Part shown: positions 53,750 to 53,752 of the stretch, in pieces
Numbering within the stretch: position 1 is the stretch's first letter
How the letters are laid out: the number at the start of each line of letters is the position of its first letter
Assembly: GCA_012728565.1 (NCBI GenBank)
Contig: JAAYEV010000032.1
Span: 1-53,752 of the forward strand
Length of the DNA: 53,752 bases
Direction of reading: 5' to 3'
DNA from: Clostridiales bacterium
Lineage (GTDB): Bacteria > Bacillota > Clostridia > Ch29
Position numbers and translations under genes: made by a program
Notes under the pieces: model-generated
What the model saw: the letters and a program-made list of their open reading frames with translations, nothing else
Databases searched by the model: none
What the model was told of the DNA's origin: nothing

Positions 53750-53752
53750 GCC

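Noticed and set aside
1-53752. tRNA, rRNA or CRISPR arrays
   Set aside because: No cloverleaf-like tRNA ends, rRNA motifs or regularly spaced direct repeats were noticed in the intergenic regions.

Overview
The window looks like chromosome of a motile, endospore-forming, anaerobic Firmicute of the Clostridia/Peptococcaceae type. The evidence is a long flagellar operon behind a cyclic-di-GMP riboswitch, the sporulation gene ylbJ, the FapR/FabK style of fatty-acid synthesis, HslVU, strong Shine-Dalgarno sequences, GTG/TTG starts, and a sigma-54-dependent TRAP-transporter islet. No species is assigned. Nearly all genes are intact and most lie on the minus strand.

Layout, following minus-strand transcription from right to left. 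(a) 53.8-48.4 kb: a small coiled-coil protein, ylbJ (+), a patatin-like hydrolase (-), tmcAL (+) and ackA (-). (b) 48.3-47.6 kb: yceD and rpmF, ending in a clear terminator. (c) 47.5-40.0 kb: an islet of different character. A sigma-54 enhancer-binding protein (-) is divergent from a plus-strand operon encoding a radical-SAM aminomutase with the residues of glutamate 2,3-aminomutase, a TAXI-family binding lipoprotein, a DUF1850 protein and a fused TRAP permease. The operon has a textbook -24/-12 promoter and its own terminator. (d) 39.8-34.2 kb: fapR-plsX-fabH-fabK-fabD-fabG-acpP, preceded by a sigma-A-type promoter overlapping a FapR operator, then fabF. (e) 32.8-20.1 kb: rnc, an Elp3-like radical SAM protein, smc, ftsY, ylxM, ffh, rpsP, khpA, rimM, trmD, rplS, lepB, rbgA and rnhB, the usual translation/secretion cluster. 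(f) 20.1-10 kb: a FliK-like and an FlhB-C-terminus-like protein, yraN, comM, dprA, topA, trmFO, hslV and hslU. (g) 10-0 kb: a c-di-GMP-I riboswitch with terminator, then flgB, flgC, fliE, fliF, fliG, fliH, fliI, fliJ, a MotE-like gene, fliK, flgD, a flagellar operon protein and the start of flgE, cut by the window edge.

Most of the window is conserved housekeeping and motility sequence. The part that could be a little-described system is the islet at 40.0-47.5 kb. Its aminomutase carries Lys338 and Asn375 where lysine 2,3-aminomutases carry two Asp residues, which points to L-glutamate/beta-glutamate interconversion. It is coupled to a TAXI TRAP transporter and placed under sigma-54 control by a regulator whose C-terminus looks like a winged helix rather than the usual Fis-type helix-turn-helix. 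The islet separates rpmF from fapR, which are commonly adjacent in related genomes. No tRNA, rRNA, CRISPR array, intact insertion sequence or prophage gene was seen.
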